From Psychrobacter sp. UBA5136 (lineage in GTDB: Bacteria > Pseudomonadota > Gammaproteobacteria > Pseudomonadales > Moraxellaceae), in NCBI RefSeq assembly GCF_002414005.1, contig NZ_DHYG01000042.1, positions 1-15,965 on the forward strand: DNA of 15,965 bases, written 5' to 3'. The notes beneath the pieces are model-generated. The model saw only the letters and a program-made list of their open reading frames with translations, was not told the origin of the DNA and searched no databases. A program made the position numbers and the translations under genes. This document shows, one piece after another, positions 7,313-14,501 of this stretch. Within the stretch, counting starts at the first letter, position 1. Each line of letters opens with the position of its first letter.

Positions 7313-7999
7313 TTAACCACTTTGCTTTAAATAAGGCCACGCGGCTCGTAGATAAATCATCATCGACCATAAGGTTAAAATCACCGCCGCCACCATCAGC
7401 ACATACCCTATCATTTCAAGCGATTGCCAGTTTAACAAAAAAACAGTAATGGCGATCATCTGAAAAGTGGTTTTGAGTTTACCCACATAAGAGACCGCGA
7501 CACTGGTGCGATTGCCAAGCTCCGCCATCCATTCACGTAGCGCCGATACCGCGATTTCACGCGAGATAATCACAATCGCAGCAATCGCCATAATGATATT
7601 GGGATGCCACTGTACCAAAATAATCAGCGCGGCGGCAACCATCAGCTTATCAGCGACTGGGTCTAAAAAGCGGCCAAAAGCAGACACTACATTGAGCTTG
7701 CGGGCAAAATAACCGTCTAGCCAGTCCGTAATTGCCGCGATGATAAACACACTGGTCAAGAGTAAATGCCGCAGTAAGCTGTCGCTAAATTCGCTCATGC
7801 CTACCCGCGCAATGACATTATCCGAAATCGCTGGCATGCCAATGCCGAGCGCTGGTGGCCAATAGGCAATCGCCACAAATAACGGAATCATCAAAATACG
7901 TGCAATCGTCAGATTATTGGGTAAATTAAAAATGCTTTTGTCGTTTGGCGTTGGTAGCGGTTTTTGTTCTGGTGTGTGCAGCGGTGTACTCTCGGTCAT
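7313..7999 (-). CDS. pgsA: CDP-diacylglycerol-glycerol-3-phosphate 3-phosphatidyltransferase
   Basis: This membrane enzyme makes phosphatidylglycerophosphate from CDP-diacylglycerol and glycerol 3-phosphate, the committed step to phosphatidylglycerol and cardiolipin. The full CDP-alcohol phosphotransferase signature D-x2-DG-x2-AR-x8-G-x3-D-x3-D is present at residues 92-117 (Asp92, Asp95, Gly96, Ala99, Arg100, Gly109, Asp113, Asp117). Several hydrophobic segments are visible (about 33-48, 79-91, 119-131, 135-147, 180-190, 196-216). The block REIAVSALREWMAELGNR (147-164) matches E. coli PgsA closely. Compared with the E. coli protein it has a longer polar N-terminus (about 25 residues) and a longer loop after the first membrane segment, giving 228 aa. 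The start has no clear Shine-Dalgarno but no other Met occurs until residue 37. It appears monocistronic. Confidence 0.95.
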   Translation of the reverse strand: MTESTPLHTPEQKPLPTPNDKSIFNLPNNLTIARILMIPLFVAIAYWPPALGIGMPAISDNVIARVGMSEFSDSLLRHLLLTSVFIIAAITDWLDGYFARKLNVVSAFGRFLDPVADKLMVAAALIILVQWHPNIIMAIAAIVIISREIAVSALREWMAELGNRTSVAVSYVGKLKTTFQMIAITVFLLNWQSLEMIGYVLMVAAVILTLWSMMIYLRAAWPYLKQSG

Positions 8000-8411
8000 G
8001 GCAAACCCAGTCTATAGTGAACGATTAGATAACGATAAGATGTTGCTAGCTTAGCATTTTTCGGCCATGGCGTCATGCCTCTCTACAGGTTGGTTGTGGC
8101 TTTGTTCAATCGTCAATGTTTTTGACCCATAGATACTGCTAAAAGCCCTTACTATCTCCCTACTTTTTAAAGTTACATGGCACACAGCCGTCTAACGCGC
8201 TAAAACGTAAGGACATGTAAGTAAGCTAGGTAAATCCGCGCATTTCGGTTATGATAGCTGAGTAATAAAATACAGTTGTACACTGGAAGTTGTAAGCGGA
8301 TGTAAGTATTTCTTGAAATATAGCATTCTGACATTATCTTTATATTAACAATAATAAATATTAAGCAATTTATTGGTGACTCGCTATTTGTGAATGAGCA
8401 GTTATAAATCA

Positions 8412-8505
8412 GTGTAGTTATCAATCAGAACCTGTCGCTTGATTGCATAAGTTGCCTAATCAGTTTTCCTCAGCCCACGACTCCTCCTTCGTGGGCTCTT
8501 TTTTT
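8412..8505 (+). ncRNA. Candidate small RNA ending at an orphan terminator
   Basis: This is a hypothesis from structure only. A TATAAA hexamer at 8403-8408 could be a -10, without a good -35. It is followed by a stem CAATCA/TGATTG (8422-8427/8440-8445) and then a strong terminator hairpin with seven Ts. That is the usual layout of a trans-acting small RNA of about 90 nt. No known family was recognised. The terminator may instead be left over from a lost gene. Confidence 0.25.
8472..8505 (+). terminator. Strong orphan intrinsic terminator
   Basis: AGCCCACGA and TCGTGGGCT form a perfect 9-bp GC-rich stem with loop CTCCTCCT, then C and seven Ts (8499-8505). It points along the plus strand, but the nearest plus-strand gene upstream ends at 7189, behind another terminator. 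Confidence 0.85.
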
Positions 8506-8568
8506 GCCTGTAGCATCTCTTAATATATAAATATTCATAAAGAGCAACAATAAATAGTTGTTTAAAGG

Positions 8569-8601
8569 TTATCAATCAACTATAGTTTGATAAAGTATAA
8601 T
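8569..8601 (+). promoter_or_regulatory. Lipoprotein promoter region with composite palindrome
   Basis: TATAAT at 8596-8601 is a perfect -10. The -35 position is occupied by a perfect 10-bp palindrome AACTATAGTT (8578-8587) flanked by TTATCA (8569-8574) and TGATAA (8588-8593), which are inverted copies of each other. No good -35 is visible, so an activator or repressor bound to the palindrome is plausible. Confidence 0.5.
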
Positions 8602-8617
8602 TATTTGGTAGGCCGCT

Positions 8618-9196
8618 ATGAAAAAGCTATTAGCTGTCAGTCTAGCATTGGTGCTAAGTGGTTGCGGTGGCGGCTTTGACGATATGGACGCTGCAAGACC
8701 CGGCGGCGGTATTGGTAATACGGGTTCGGATAATAATTCGCCTATCAATCCTGTAGAAAAAACACAGTGGCAATACTCCTCCACAAGTGATAGTAGCGGC
8801 GTATTTTCATTAAGAGCAACTAACTATGCGCTAAATTTCTATTATGATCCGCAATTTGCCAACGTTAAACATAGACCTTGGATTCAGCTTGAAAAGCGTA
8901 AAAGCAGTAGCGGCGCCGTAACCAGTACTGTAGCAATTTTTGTCAATTCAAACCTATCATGTACGCCCTCTTGCAAAGTAGCCATGAACTTTGATGGTAA
9001 TCGAGCGACCTACGAGATGCGTAATAGCATTGATGGCGTCCTTGTGCCCATTAATGAATTTACAGAAAATCAATTATTTAATAAATTCACTACCTCAAAT
9101 AGCGCTATTGTTAGCCTGCCTATTATCGGGTTATCGCAACCATTTGATGCCAACTTCGATTTGCGCGGTTATGATATTAAAAAAATGTCGTTTTAG
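8618..9196 (+). CDS. Small orphan lipoprotein
   Basis: The 192-aa product starts with a classic lipoprotein signal peptide: MKK, a hydrophobic stretch (residues 4-13) and the lipobox LSGC with Cys16 as the lipidated residue. Gly17 rather than Asp at +2 suggests sorting to the outer membrane. A Gly/Asp/Asn-rich flexible tether follows (about 17-48). The remainder alternates polar and hydrophobic residues, consistent with a beta-rich domain, and contains a close Cys pair (Cys115 and Cys119) that could form a small disulfide loop. I do not recognise the domain. A -10 and palindrome lie upstream; the Shine-Dalgarno is weak (GGTAGG, 5 nt before the ATG). A terminator shared with acs follows. It is probably a real, monocistronic, lineage-specific gene of unknown function. 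Confidence 0.85.
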   Translation: MKKLLAVSLALVLSGCGGGFDDMDAARPGGGIGNTGSDNNSPINPVEKTQWQYSSTSDSSGVFSLRATNYALNFYYDPQFANVKHRPWIQLEKRKSSSGAVTSTVAIFVNSNLSCTPSCKVAMNFDGNRATYEMRNSIDGVLVPINEFTENQLFNKFTTSNSAIVSLPIIGLSQPFDANFDLRGYDIKKMSF

Positions 9197-9232
9197 CCTG
9201 TAAGTTGATTCAGTATCTATCTGCTTCTACAT

Positions 9233-9271
9233 AAAAAAGCCATGCTATTTTTGCTAGCATGGCTTTTTTTT
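9233..9271. terminator. Bidirectional terminator between the lipoprotein gene and acs
   Basis: A 15-bp perfect stem (9233-9247 with 9255-9269; core GCCATGCTA/TAGCATGGC) has a 7-nt loop, eight Ts on the plus strand and six As on the other side. It can end both convergent transcripts. Confidence 0.92.
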
Positions 9272-9335
9272 AACCTATTTATCTTTAACCTATTTAACAG
9301 TTACTTCCTTGATGAGGTGGTTTTTGCTAAAGGCT

Positions 9336-9369
9336 GGTTATGATGGTTTTTAAACCTTTATAACCATCA
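9336..9369 (-). other. Overlapping alternative hairpins in the acs 3' region
   Basis: Two hairpins overlap here. One is GGTTAT...ATAACC (9336-9341/9360-9365) with an inner GGTTT/AAACC. The other is TGATGGTT/AACCATCA (9341-9348/9362-9369). They lie within 45 nt of the acs stop codon and have no T-run; they may stabilise the 3' end before the terminator at 9233-9271. Confidence 0.35.
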
Positions 9370-9376
9370 ATCAGCG

Positions 9377-11338
9377 CTATTCTCCGCGTTCAGCCTTGAC
9401 CGTTTCGACCAGCTCATTGATGACAGAGCTGTCGGCAAGCGTAGATAAATCGCCCAAGCCAACGTATTGTCCTGCCGCGAGATTGCGCAAGATACGGCGC
9501 ATGATTTTACCAGAGCGCGTCTTGGGTAACACATCAACCATATAAATGGCATCCAAGTTAGCAATCGGACCAATCTCCGCGCGTACGTGACGGTTGAGCT
9601 CCGCTTTTAAGGCATCCGTTGCGGTTTCGCCCGATTTTAAGATAATAAAGGCACAAACACCCATGCCGCGAATATCATGCGGCATACCAACGATAGCCGC
9701 CTCAGCCGTTGCTGGATGGGCGACCACCGCGCTTTCAATCTCTGCGGTGCCCAATCGGTGTCCTGCGACATTGAGCACGTCATCCACTCGTCCGGTAATC
9801 CAGTAGTGCCCATCTTCGTCACGCTGCGCGCCATCGCCAGTAAAATAATAGCCCGGATATTCTGTAAAGTAGGTTTTTAAAAAGCGCTCATGATCGTTAT
9901 AAATCGTGCGCATTTGACCAGGCCAGCCGCCAGCAATCGCAAGATTGCCCTCCGCAGCACCTTCTAACTCTACCCCATCACTATCGACGATGACTGGCAT
10001 GATACCGTATAACGGATTCATCGCCGCCCCAGGCTTCATGTCTACGGTGCCCGGTATTGGCGCCAGTAAGATGCCGCCCGTTTCTGTCTGCCACCACGTA
10101 TCGACAATCGGACATCGGCCGCCGCCGACGACATTATAGTACCAATCCCAAGCTTCTGGATTAATCGGTTCACCAACGGAGCCAAGCAAGCGTAGGCTTG
10201 AGCGGTCCGACTCACGGACAAAGCTATCGCCCTCTTTCATCATGGCGCGAATGGCCGTTGGCGCGGTGTATAATATGGTGATTTGGTGCTTATCAACGAT
10301 ATGTCCAATACGCGCCCACGTTGGATATTCTGGTACACCCTCAAACATCACCGTCGTCGTACCATTGGCAAGCGGTGCGTACGTAGTATAGGTATGACCT
10401 GTGACCCAGCCAACATCGGCGGTACACCAGTAGACATCATCTTCTTTGACATCAAACACATCGCGGAAGGTTGAGAGGGCATAAGTAATATAACCACCCG
10501 TGGTATGCAAGACGCCTTTAGGTTTGCCCGTTGAGCCTGAGGTATACAATAAAAACAACGGATCTTCAGCATTCATCACTTCAGGTTCGCAATGCTCTGA
10601 TTCTCCGTCAATCAAGTTGTGATACCAGACGTCTCGGCGCCCACTCATCGGTACTGAATTGCCGGTACGATGCACGACAATGACTTTAGTCACGCTGTCA
10701 GTGCCATCCATGTCTAACGCCCGATCGACATTGGCTTTGAGCGGCGTGTGCTTATTACCACGCACCCCTTCGTCTGCGGTGATGATGACTTTTGGGCGGC
10801 TGTCAATCAAACGATTACCCAAACTCTCTGCCGAGAAGCCGCCAAACACCACTGAATGCACCGCCCCAATACGCGCACAGGCCAGCATGCTGACTATCGC
10901 CTCTGGAATCATCGGCAGATACAAGGCCACCCGATCGCCTTTTTCCACGCCAAGCTTACGCAGTGAATTTCCTAACCGACATACTTCCTCATGTAGCTCT
11001 TTAAATGAGATAATTTTGTGCAGCGATGGATGGTCACCCTCCCAAATAATAGCGGGCTTATAAGGGTGGTTTTTTACATGGCGGTCAAGACAATTGACGG
11101 AGATGTTAAGCTCACCGTCTTCATACCACTTGATATGAAAGTCTTCCAAGTCATAATTGACATTGCTGATTTTGGTGGGTTTTTTGATCCAATCAATCAG
11201 TTCAGCACGCTCTGCCCAAAAGGCATCGTTGGCCTCTTGTGACGCAATAGATTGTTGGTATTGTTTAGTATATTGCTCGGGGGTAGTATTGGCAGCGGCG
11301 ACGAATTCAGCCGCGTTTGGAAATGATTTTTGAGTCAT
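9377..11338 (-). CDS. acs: Acetyl-CoA synthetase (AMP-forming)
   Basis: This cytoplasmic enzyme activates acetate with ATP and CoA to acetyl-CoA through acetyl-AMP, allowing growth on acetate and scavenging of overflow acetate. Numbering from the upstream ATG at 11347, the ANL-family motifs are all present: P-loop YTSGSTGKPKG (268-278), DTWWQTETG (416-424), YFTGDGA (501-507), the hinge region GRVDDVLNVAGHR (519-531) and the C-terminal PKTRSGKIMRR with catalytic Lys614. That lysine is the one controlled by reversible acetylation in the Salmonella enzyme. Length (653-656 aa) matches E. coli Acs (652). I prefer the ATG at 11338, because AAGGA lies 8 nt before it but directly abuts the ATG at 11347. 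A hairpin occupies the 5' leader and a bidirectional terminator follows. It appears monocistronic. Confidence 0.96.
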   Translation of the reverse strand: MTQKSFPNAAEFVAAANTTPEQYTKQYQQSIASQEANDAFWAERAELIDWIKKPTKISNVNYDLEDFHIKWYEDGELNISVNCLDRHVKNHPYKPAIIWEGDHPSLHKIISFKELHEEVCRLGNSLRKLGVEKGDRVALYLPMIPEAIVSMLACARIGAVHSVVFGGFSAESLGNRLIDSRPKVIITADEGVRGNKHTPLKANVDRALDMDGTDSVTKVIVVHRTGNSVPMSGRRDVWYHNLIDGESEHCEPEVMNAEDPLFLLYTSGSTGKPKGVLHTTGGYITYALSTFRDVFDVKEDDVYWCTADVGWVTGHTYTTYAPLANGTTTVMFEGVPEYPTWARIGHIVDKHQITILYTAPTAIRAMMKEGDSFVRESDRSSLRLLGSVGEPINPEAWDWYYNVVGGGRCPIVDTWWQTETGGILLAPIPGTVDMKPGAAMNPLYGIMPVIVDSDGVELEGAAEGNLAIAGGWPGQMRTIYNDHERFLKTYFTEYPGYYFTGDGAQRDEDGHYWITGRVDDVLNVAGHRLGTAEIESAVVAHPATAEAAIVGMPHDIRGMGVCAFIILKSGETATDALKAELNRHVRAEIGPIANLDAIYMVDVLPKTRSGKIMRRILRNLAAGQYVGLGDLSTLADSSVINELVETVKAERGE

Positions 11339-11364
11339 CGTTGTCATCCTTTTTAATTATTATG

Positions 11365-11403
11365 ACTTGTCGCGGCCATCGTTTAACGATGGCTGGTACA
11401 AGT
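11365..11403 (-). promoter_or_regulatory. Hairpin in the acs 5' leader
   Basis: GCCATCGT-TTA-ACGATGGC is a perfect 8-bp stem with a 3-nt loop (11375-11393). It is extended by ACTTGT/ACAAGT arms (11365-11370/11398-11403) across a symmetrical 4x4 internal loop. It ends about 15 nt before the acs Shine-Dalgarno. No T-run follows, so it is not an intrinsic terminator. It could stabilise the leader, gate translation, or be a DNA operator. Confidence 0.5.
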
Positions 11404-11655
11404 AATAAGAGTCATCTTCCATAATGTCTGACACTTAAGGTTAGTTTGACAAATAAGCGGCCTCGTTGCAAGACGTCAAACGCAAATCACAACAATTTCG
11501 CTGTACGCCTGTATACTTAACAAGGCGCTGCGTCTTTTATACTTTGACTTATCAGAGATATTTAATCCTTGTAACCTCAAATAAAACGTGGACAATAGCT
11601 ACCCTTAGACATCACTCGTCGAGCGTCCGATACATAGTTAGGTTTTTATAAAAAA

Positions 11656-11742
11656 GATACAGCGAGACTGATACAAATTTTTCTTACTTGCTGTGCCTAC
11701 GCCGACAGAGGCTACGAAAAATTGTTACCAGTCTTGCGTATT
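11656..11742. repeat. 87-bp imperfect palindrome, MITE/REP-like
   Basis: The core arms at 11666-11683 and 11716-11733 (GACTGATACAAATTTTTC against GAAAAATTGTTACCAGTC) pair at 15 of 18 positions. The match continues outward imperfectly (GATACAGCGA against TTGCGTATT). The interior carries GCCT/AGGC and CTGT/ACAG mini-stems. The whole can fold into one long hairpin. From memory, similar intergenic sequences are dispersed in Psychrobacter genomes, but only one copy is present here. Confidence 0.5.
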
Positions 11743-11887
11743 TAAGCCATGTATCTATTTTATTTAGTACCGATTATAGATGACCTACTCTTTTGTATTA
11801 AAACGTCCTATTTGTCTGATTTCTAATTGTCATCTTTGCTTCTTTAGCTCTATTTTTAAAGCTTAGCGCTTTTTGGAAAACATCACC

Positions 11888-13189
11888 ATGCAAAATCCTC
11901 GCAACGCCTCACAGCACACTCACTATGATGTCATCATCATCGGCGCTGGTGCGTCAGGGTTGTATTGCGCGCTGACCGCAGGGCGCCGTGGTCGCCGCGT
12001 CTTGGTGCTCGACCATGCTAATAAAGCGGGCAAAAAAATTCTGATGTCGGGCGGCGGGCGCTGTAACTTTACCAATTATTTTGTCGAGCCTGAGCATTTT
12101 ATCGGTAGCAATCCGCATTTTTGTAAATCCGCCCTCAGTCGTTATCCAAGTTGGGAATTTATCGGTATGGTTGAGCAGCATAAAATTCCCTACCATGAGC
12201 GCGAGCACGGGCAACTGTTTTGTGACGACTCAGCGCAAGATATTTTAACCATGCTACTGGGTGAATGCGCTGCCGTGGGCGTACAAGTCAAGCTCAGCAC
12301 CCACATCGAACAAGTAAAAACTTGCGACAATAGTGAAAAAACCTGTTTTGAATTAATCACCAGCAAACAGCTGAGTAAAAAAGAGAAGCAAGAAAGAAAA
12401 GACAGCGGCAATCAAAGCAAGCTACCGCATACTATTTACCGCTGTGAAGCGCTTGTAGTAGCAACGGGCGGTTTGTCCATTCCAACGCTTGGCGCAAGTG
12501 GTTTTGGATATGAGCTGGCGCAGCAGTTTGGTCATACGCTAATAGCAACCGATGCAAGCTTAGTGCCTTTCACCTTTACCGATAAAACTGGCGAGCTGAT
12601 TCGCGCGCTTGCTGGCATTAGCTTGCCCGTGATTGCCAGTAATGAGCGCATCTCCTTTAAGTTACCGCTGTTATTTACCCATCGCGGTTTGTCTGGTCCT
12701 GCCATGCTACAACTGTCTAATTATTGGCATAGCGGCGAAACCATTAGCATTAATTTATTGCCCGATGTAGATGTGACCGCGCTTTTGCTTATGCATAAAA
12801 AATCGCACCCACGCCAGCTTATCCGCACGGTTTTGGCAGACAATACCGACAATGCTTTGCCAAAAAAACTACTGGCAGCGTTACAAACCCATCTTTGGGA
12901 CGATATCAAAGACACCGAGCTTGCCAATATTAAAGATGAGCGCTTAATAGAGCTTGGTAAAACGCTGAACGGCTGGCAGCTAAAACCGTCTGGAACCGAA
13001 GGCTACCGCACCGCAGAGGTTACGCGCGGCGGTATAAAAACCGATGAAGTCTCGTCAAAGACCATGCAAAGTAAATATCAAGACGGGTTATATTTTATCG
13101 GTGAAGTGCTTGATGTCACAGGCTGGCTTGGCGGCTATAACTTTCAATGGGCGTGGGCCAGTGGTTTTGTCTGCGGCGAAGTGGTTTAA
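11888..13189 (+). CDS. HI0933/YhiN-family FAD-dependent oxidoreductase
   Basis: The protein is a flavoprotein of the HI0933-like family (YhiN in E. coli); members bind FAD or NAD(P)H and their physiological reaction is not established. Numbering from the ATG at 11888, the dinucleotide-binding GAGASG is at 19-24, the family hallmark AGKKILMSGGGRCNFTN at 47-63, VVATGGLSIPTLGASG at 190-205, and the C-terminal block GEVLDVTGWLGGYNFQWAWA close to the end, as expected. The ORF could begin at TTG 11873, but that TTG overlaps the GGA that acts as Shine-Dalgarno for ATG 11888, so the ATG is preferred (433 aa). A Lys/Gln-rich hydrophilic insert (about 158-180) makes it somewhat longer than usual for the family. 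No clear terminator follows; the next gene starts 231 bp downstream. Confidence 0.9.
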   Translation: MQNPRNASQHTHYDVIIIGAGASGLYCALTAGRRGRRVLVLDHANKAGKKILMSGGGRCNFTNYFVEPEHFIGSNPHFCKSALSRYPSWEFIGMVEQHKIPYHEREHGQLFCDDSAQDILTMLLGECAAVGVQVKLSTHIEQVKTCDNSEKTCFELITSKQLSKKEKQERKDSGNQSKLPHTIYRCEALVVATGGLSIPTLGASGFGYELAQQFGHTLIATDASLVPFTFTDKTGELIRALAGISLPVIASNERISFKLPLLFTHRGLSGPAMLQLSNYWHSGETISINLLPDVDVTALLLMHKKSHPRQLIRTVLADNTDNALPKKLLAALQTHLWDDIKDTELANIKDERLIELGKTLNGWQLKPSGTEGYRTAEVTRGGIKTDEVSSKTMQSKYQDGLYFIGEVLDVTGWLGGYNFQWAWASGFVCGEVV

Positions 13190-13269
13190 TATTAAGCCAT
13201 GCTATCCATCCAAACGCTCGTTAGCTAAATAGCCGTTGACTAAGACGGGATTAATTGGCGACTAAGTAC

Positions 13270-13298
13270 TTAACAACTGTGAATATAGTATCTATATA
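13270..13298 (+). promoter_or_regulatory. Candidate pirin promoter
   Basis: TTAACA (13270-13275), a 17-bp spacer and TATATA (13293-13298) resemble a sigma-70 promoter, with a leader of about 115 nt. The -10 is only a partial match, in an AT-rich stretch where chance matches are common. Confidence 0.35.
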
Positions 13299-13420
13299 TC
13301 TCGTTATAAATTTAGAATCATTTAACAGCTAGCACGTCATTATTATTAAAAATTAGGGTTAAGGAATGGCCGTTAAATAAATAGGTATTCTTTAACACAA
13401 TTAAGCACACGAGATATTCA

Positions 13421-14395
13421 ATGCGTCCAATCAAACATATCCATGGCGATAAAGCCCCGCACTGGGTCGGCGATGGTTTTTATGTCAAAACCTTGTTCAA
13501 TCATCTGGATAACGATCCTTATTTTAATCATCGTCATACCGATCCGTTTTTATTATTAGATTATGGTCAGCCAACCAGTTTTGCGCCAAACCCGAACTTT
13601 GCGACGCAGCCGCACGGTATCGGCCAGCATCCGCATAAGGGCTTTGAGACGGTGACGATTGCTTATGCAGGCGAGATTAGCCATGCAGATTCGGCGGGCG
13701 GTTGTGGCATCATTCAACAAGGCGATGTGCAATGGATGACCGCTGGGCGCGGTATTATGCATGAAGAATTCCACTCGCCAGCCTTTGGTCAACGCGGCGG
13801 ACTCTTTAGCATGGTGCAATTATGGGTCAATTTGCCCAGTGCGCATAAGCTCACTGCCCCTAAATATCAGACACTAAAACGCCATGACTTACCTATCGTT
13901 AATTTGGCAGATAATAAGGTCGGTCACGCTATCGGTAAAGCGGCCATTATTGCGGGTGAATGGCAAAGCACTGTGGGCGCGGCCAGTACCTTTACCCCTA
14001 TCAATATGTGGGATATTGAGCTAGATAACACCGGGTCAACGACGCTGCAAGTACCAAACAACCATAACATCTTGTTATTAGTGCAAGAAGGGACGTTACT
14101 GATTAATGCTACGCCAGTGAGCGCGGGCAATTTGGTGCAGTTTGCAGCGCCGACTGCTACCGATTTTGATATTAATGTTGCCAATGCACAAGCAGCGCAG
14201 GCAAGCGATAGCATCGAGCTCACCTATGCTAAGTCGTCTGATGATAAGCAAGCGCCAAGCTCTGTTAAACTGCTGCTATTAAGCGGTGAGCCTATCGGCG
14301 AGCCCGTGGCAGGCTACGGTCCGTTTGTCATGAATACCCAAACTGAGCTAAAACAAACGTTTCGTGATTATCAAACGGGTAACTTTGGGAAATAG
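13421..14395 (+). CDS. Pirin family protein
   Basis: The 324-aa protein is a bicupin of the pirin family. The N-terminal cupin has the metal-binding motif HPHKGFETVT (His70, His72) and GRGIMHEEFH (His114, Glu116), the four ligands that hold iron in human pirin. The C-terminal pirin domain (about 180-310) ends with GEPIGEPVAGYGPFVMNT, a family signature. Some bacterial pirins act as quercetin dioxygenases and others modulate metabolic enzymes; the sequence does not tell which applies here. The start has only a weak Shine-Dalgarno (GAGAT), but MRPIKHI... is a typical pirin N-terminus. A bidirectional terminator separates it from the convergent ene-reductase gene. Being cytosolic and possibly redox-responsive, it would fit with the flavoproteins around it, but no co-transcription is visible. 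Confidence 0.93.
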   Translation: MRPIKHIHGDKAPHWVGDGFYVKTLFNHLDNDPYFNHRHTDPFLLLDYGQPTSFAPNPNFATQPHGIGQHPHKGFETVTIAYAGEISHADSAGGCGIIQQGDVQWMTAGRGIMHEEFHSPAFGQRGGLFSMVQLWVNLPSAHKLTAPKYQTLKRHDLPIVNLADNKVGHAIGKAAIIAGEWQSTVGAASTFTPINMWDIELDNTGSTTLQVPNNHNILLLVQEGTLLINATPVSAGNLVQFAAPTATDFDINVANAQAAQASDSIELTYAKSSDDKQAPSSVKLLLLSGEPIGEPVAGYGPFVMNTQTELKQTFRDYQTGNFGK

Positions 14396-14411
14396 CCAAA
14401 TATTACCCATT

Positions 14412-14451
14412 AAAAAAGCCACCTTGCTGATTATCACAGGGTAGCTTTTTT
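14412..14451. terminator. Bidirectional terminator between pirin and ene-reductase genes
   Basis: AAAAAAGC-C-ACC (14412-14423) pairs with GGT-A-GCTTTTTT (14440-14451), with one internal mismatch and a 16-nt loop. A-tract and T-tract flanks allow use from either side. It lies 16 bp after the pirin stop and about 50 bp after the ene-reductase stop. Confidence 0.8.
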
Positions 14452-14501
14452 ATGAATTATCGCTCTATTTTAATAAATAAAGCGACCTATGCGCTAACAG
14501 C

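Larger units (their letters stand above)
8000..8617. other. 618-bp spacer between pgsA and the lipoprotein gene
   Basis: No convincing gene is present. It holds a strong plus-strand terminator with no gene ahead of it (8472-8505), a possible small RNA (about 8412-8505), a TGTAAG-type repeat (8216, 8291, 8301), and a palindrome plus -10 just before the lipoprotein gene (8569-8601). Confidence 0.6.
11339..11887. other. 549-bp divergent spacer between acs and the HI0933-type gene
   Basis: It contains the acs leader hairpin (11365-11403) and an imperfect palindromic repeat (11656-11742). The remaining AT-rich sequence shows no gene I can support; promoter candidates are too weak to list. Confidence 0.6.

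Noticed and set aside
8200..8424. Minus-strand 74-codon ORF in the pgsA upstream spacer
   Set aside because: Composition is that of translated AT-rich intergenic DNA, with no Shine-Dalgarno and no recognisable domain.
9594..11242. Open frames antisense or out of frame within acs
   Set aside because: They are shadows of acs, whose own motifs are complete.
11518..11544. TTAACA-15-TATACT as a promoter for the HI0933-type gene
   Set aside because: The spacer is too short and it lies about 340 bp from the start codon, across the repeat element.
11466..11651. 61-codon plus-strand ORF upstream of the HI0933-type gene
   Set aside because: No ribosome site, no family features, and an amino-acid mix typical of random sequence; it ends just before the palindromic repeat.
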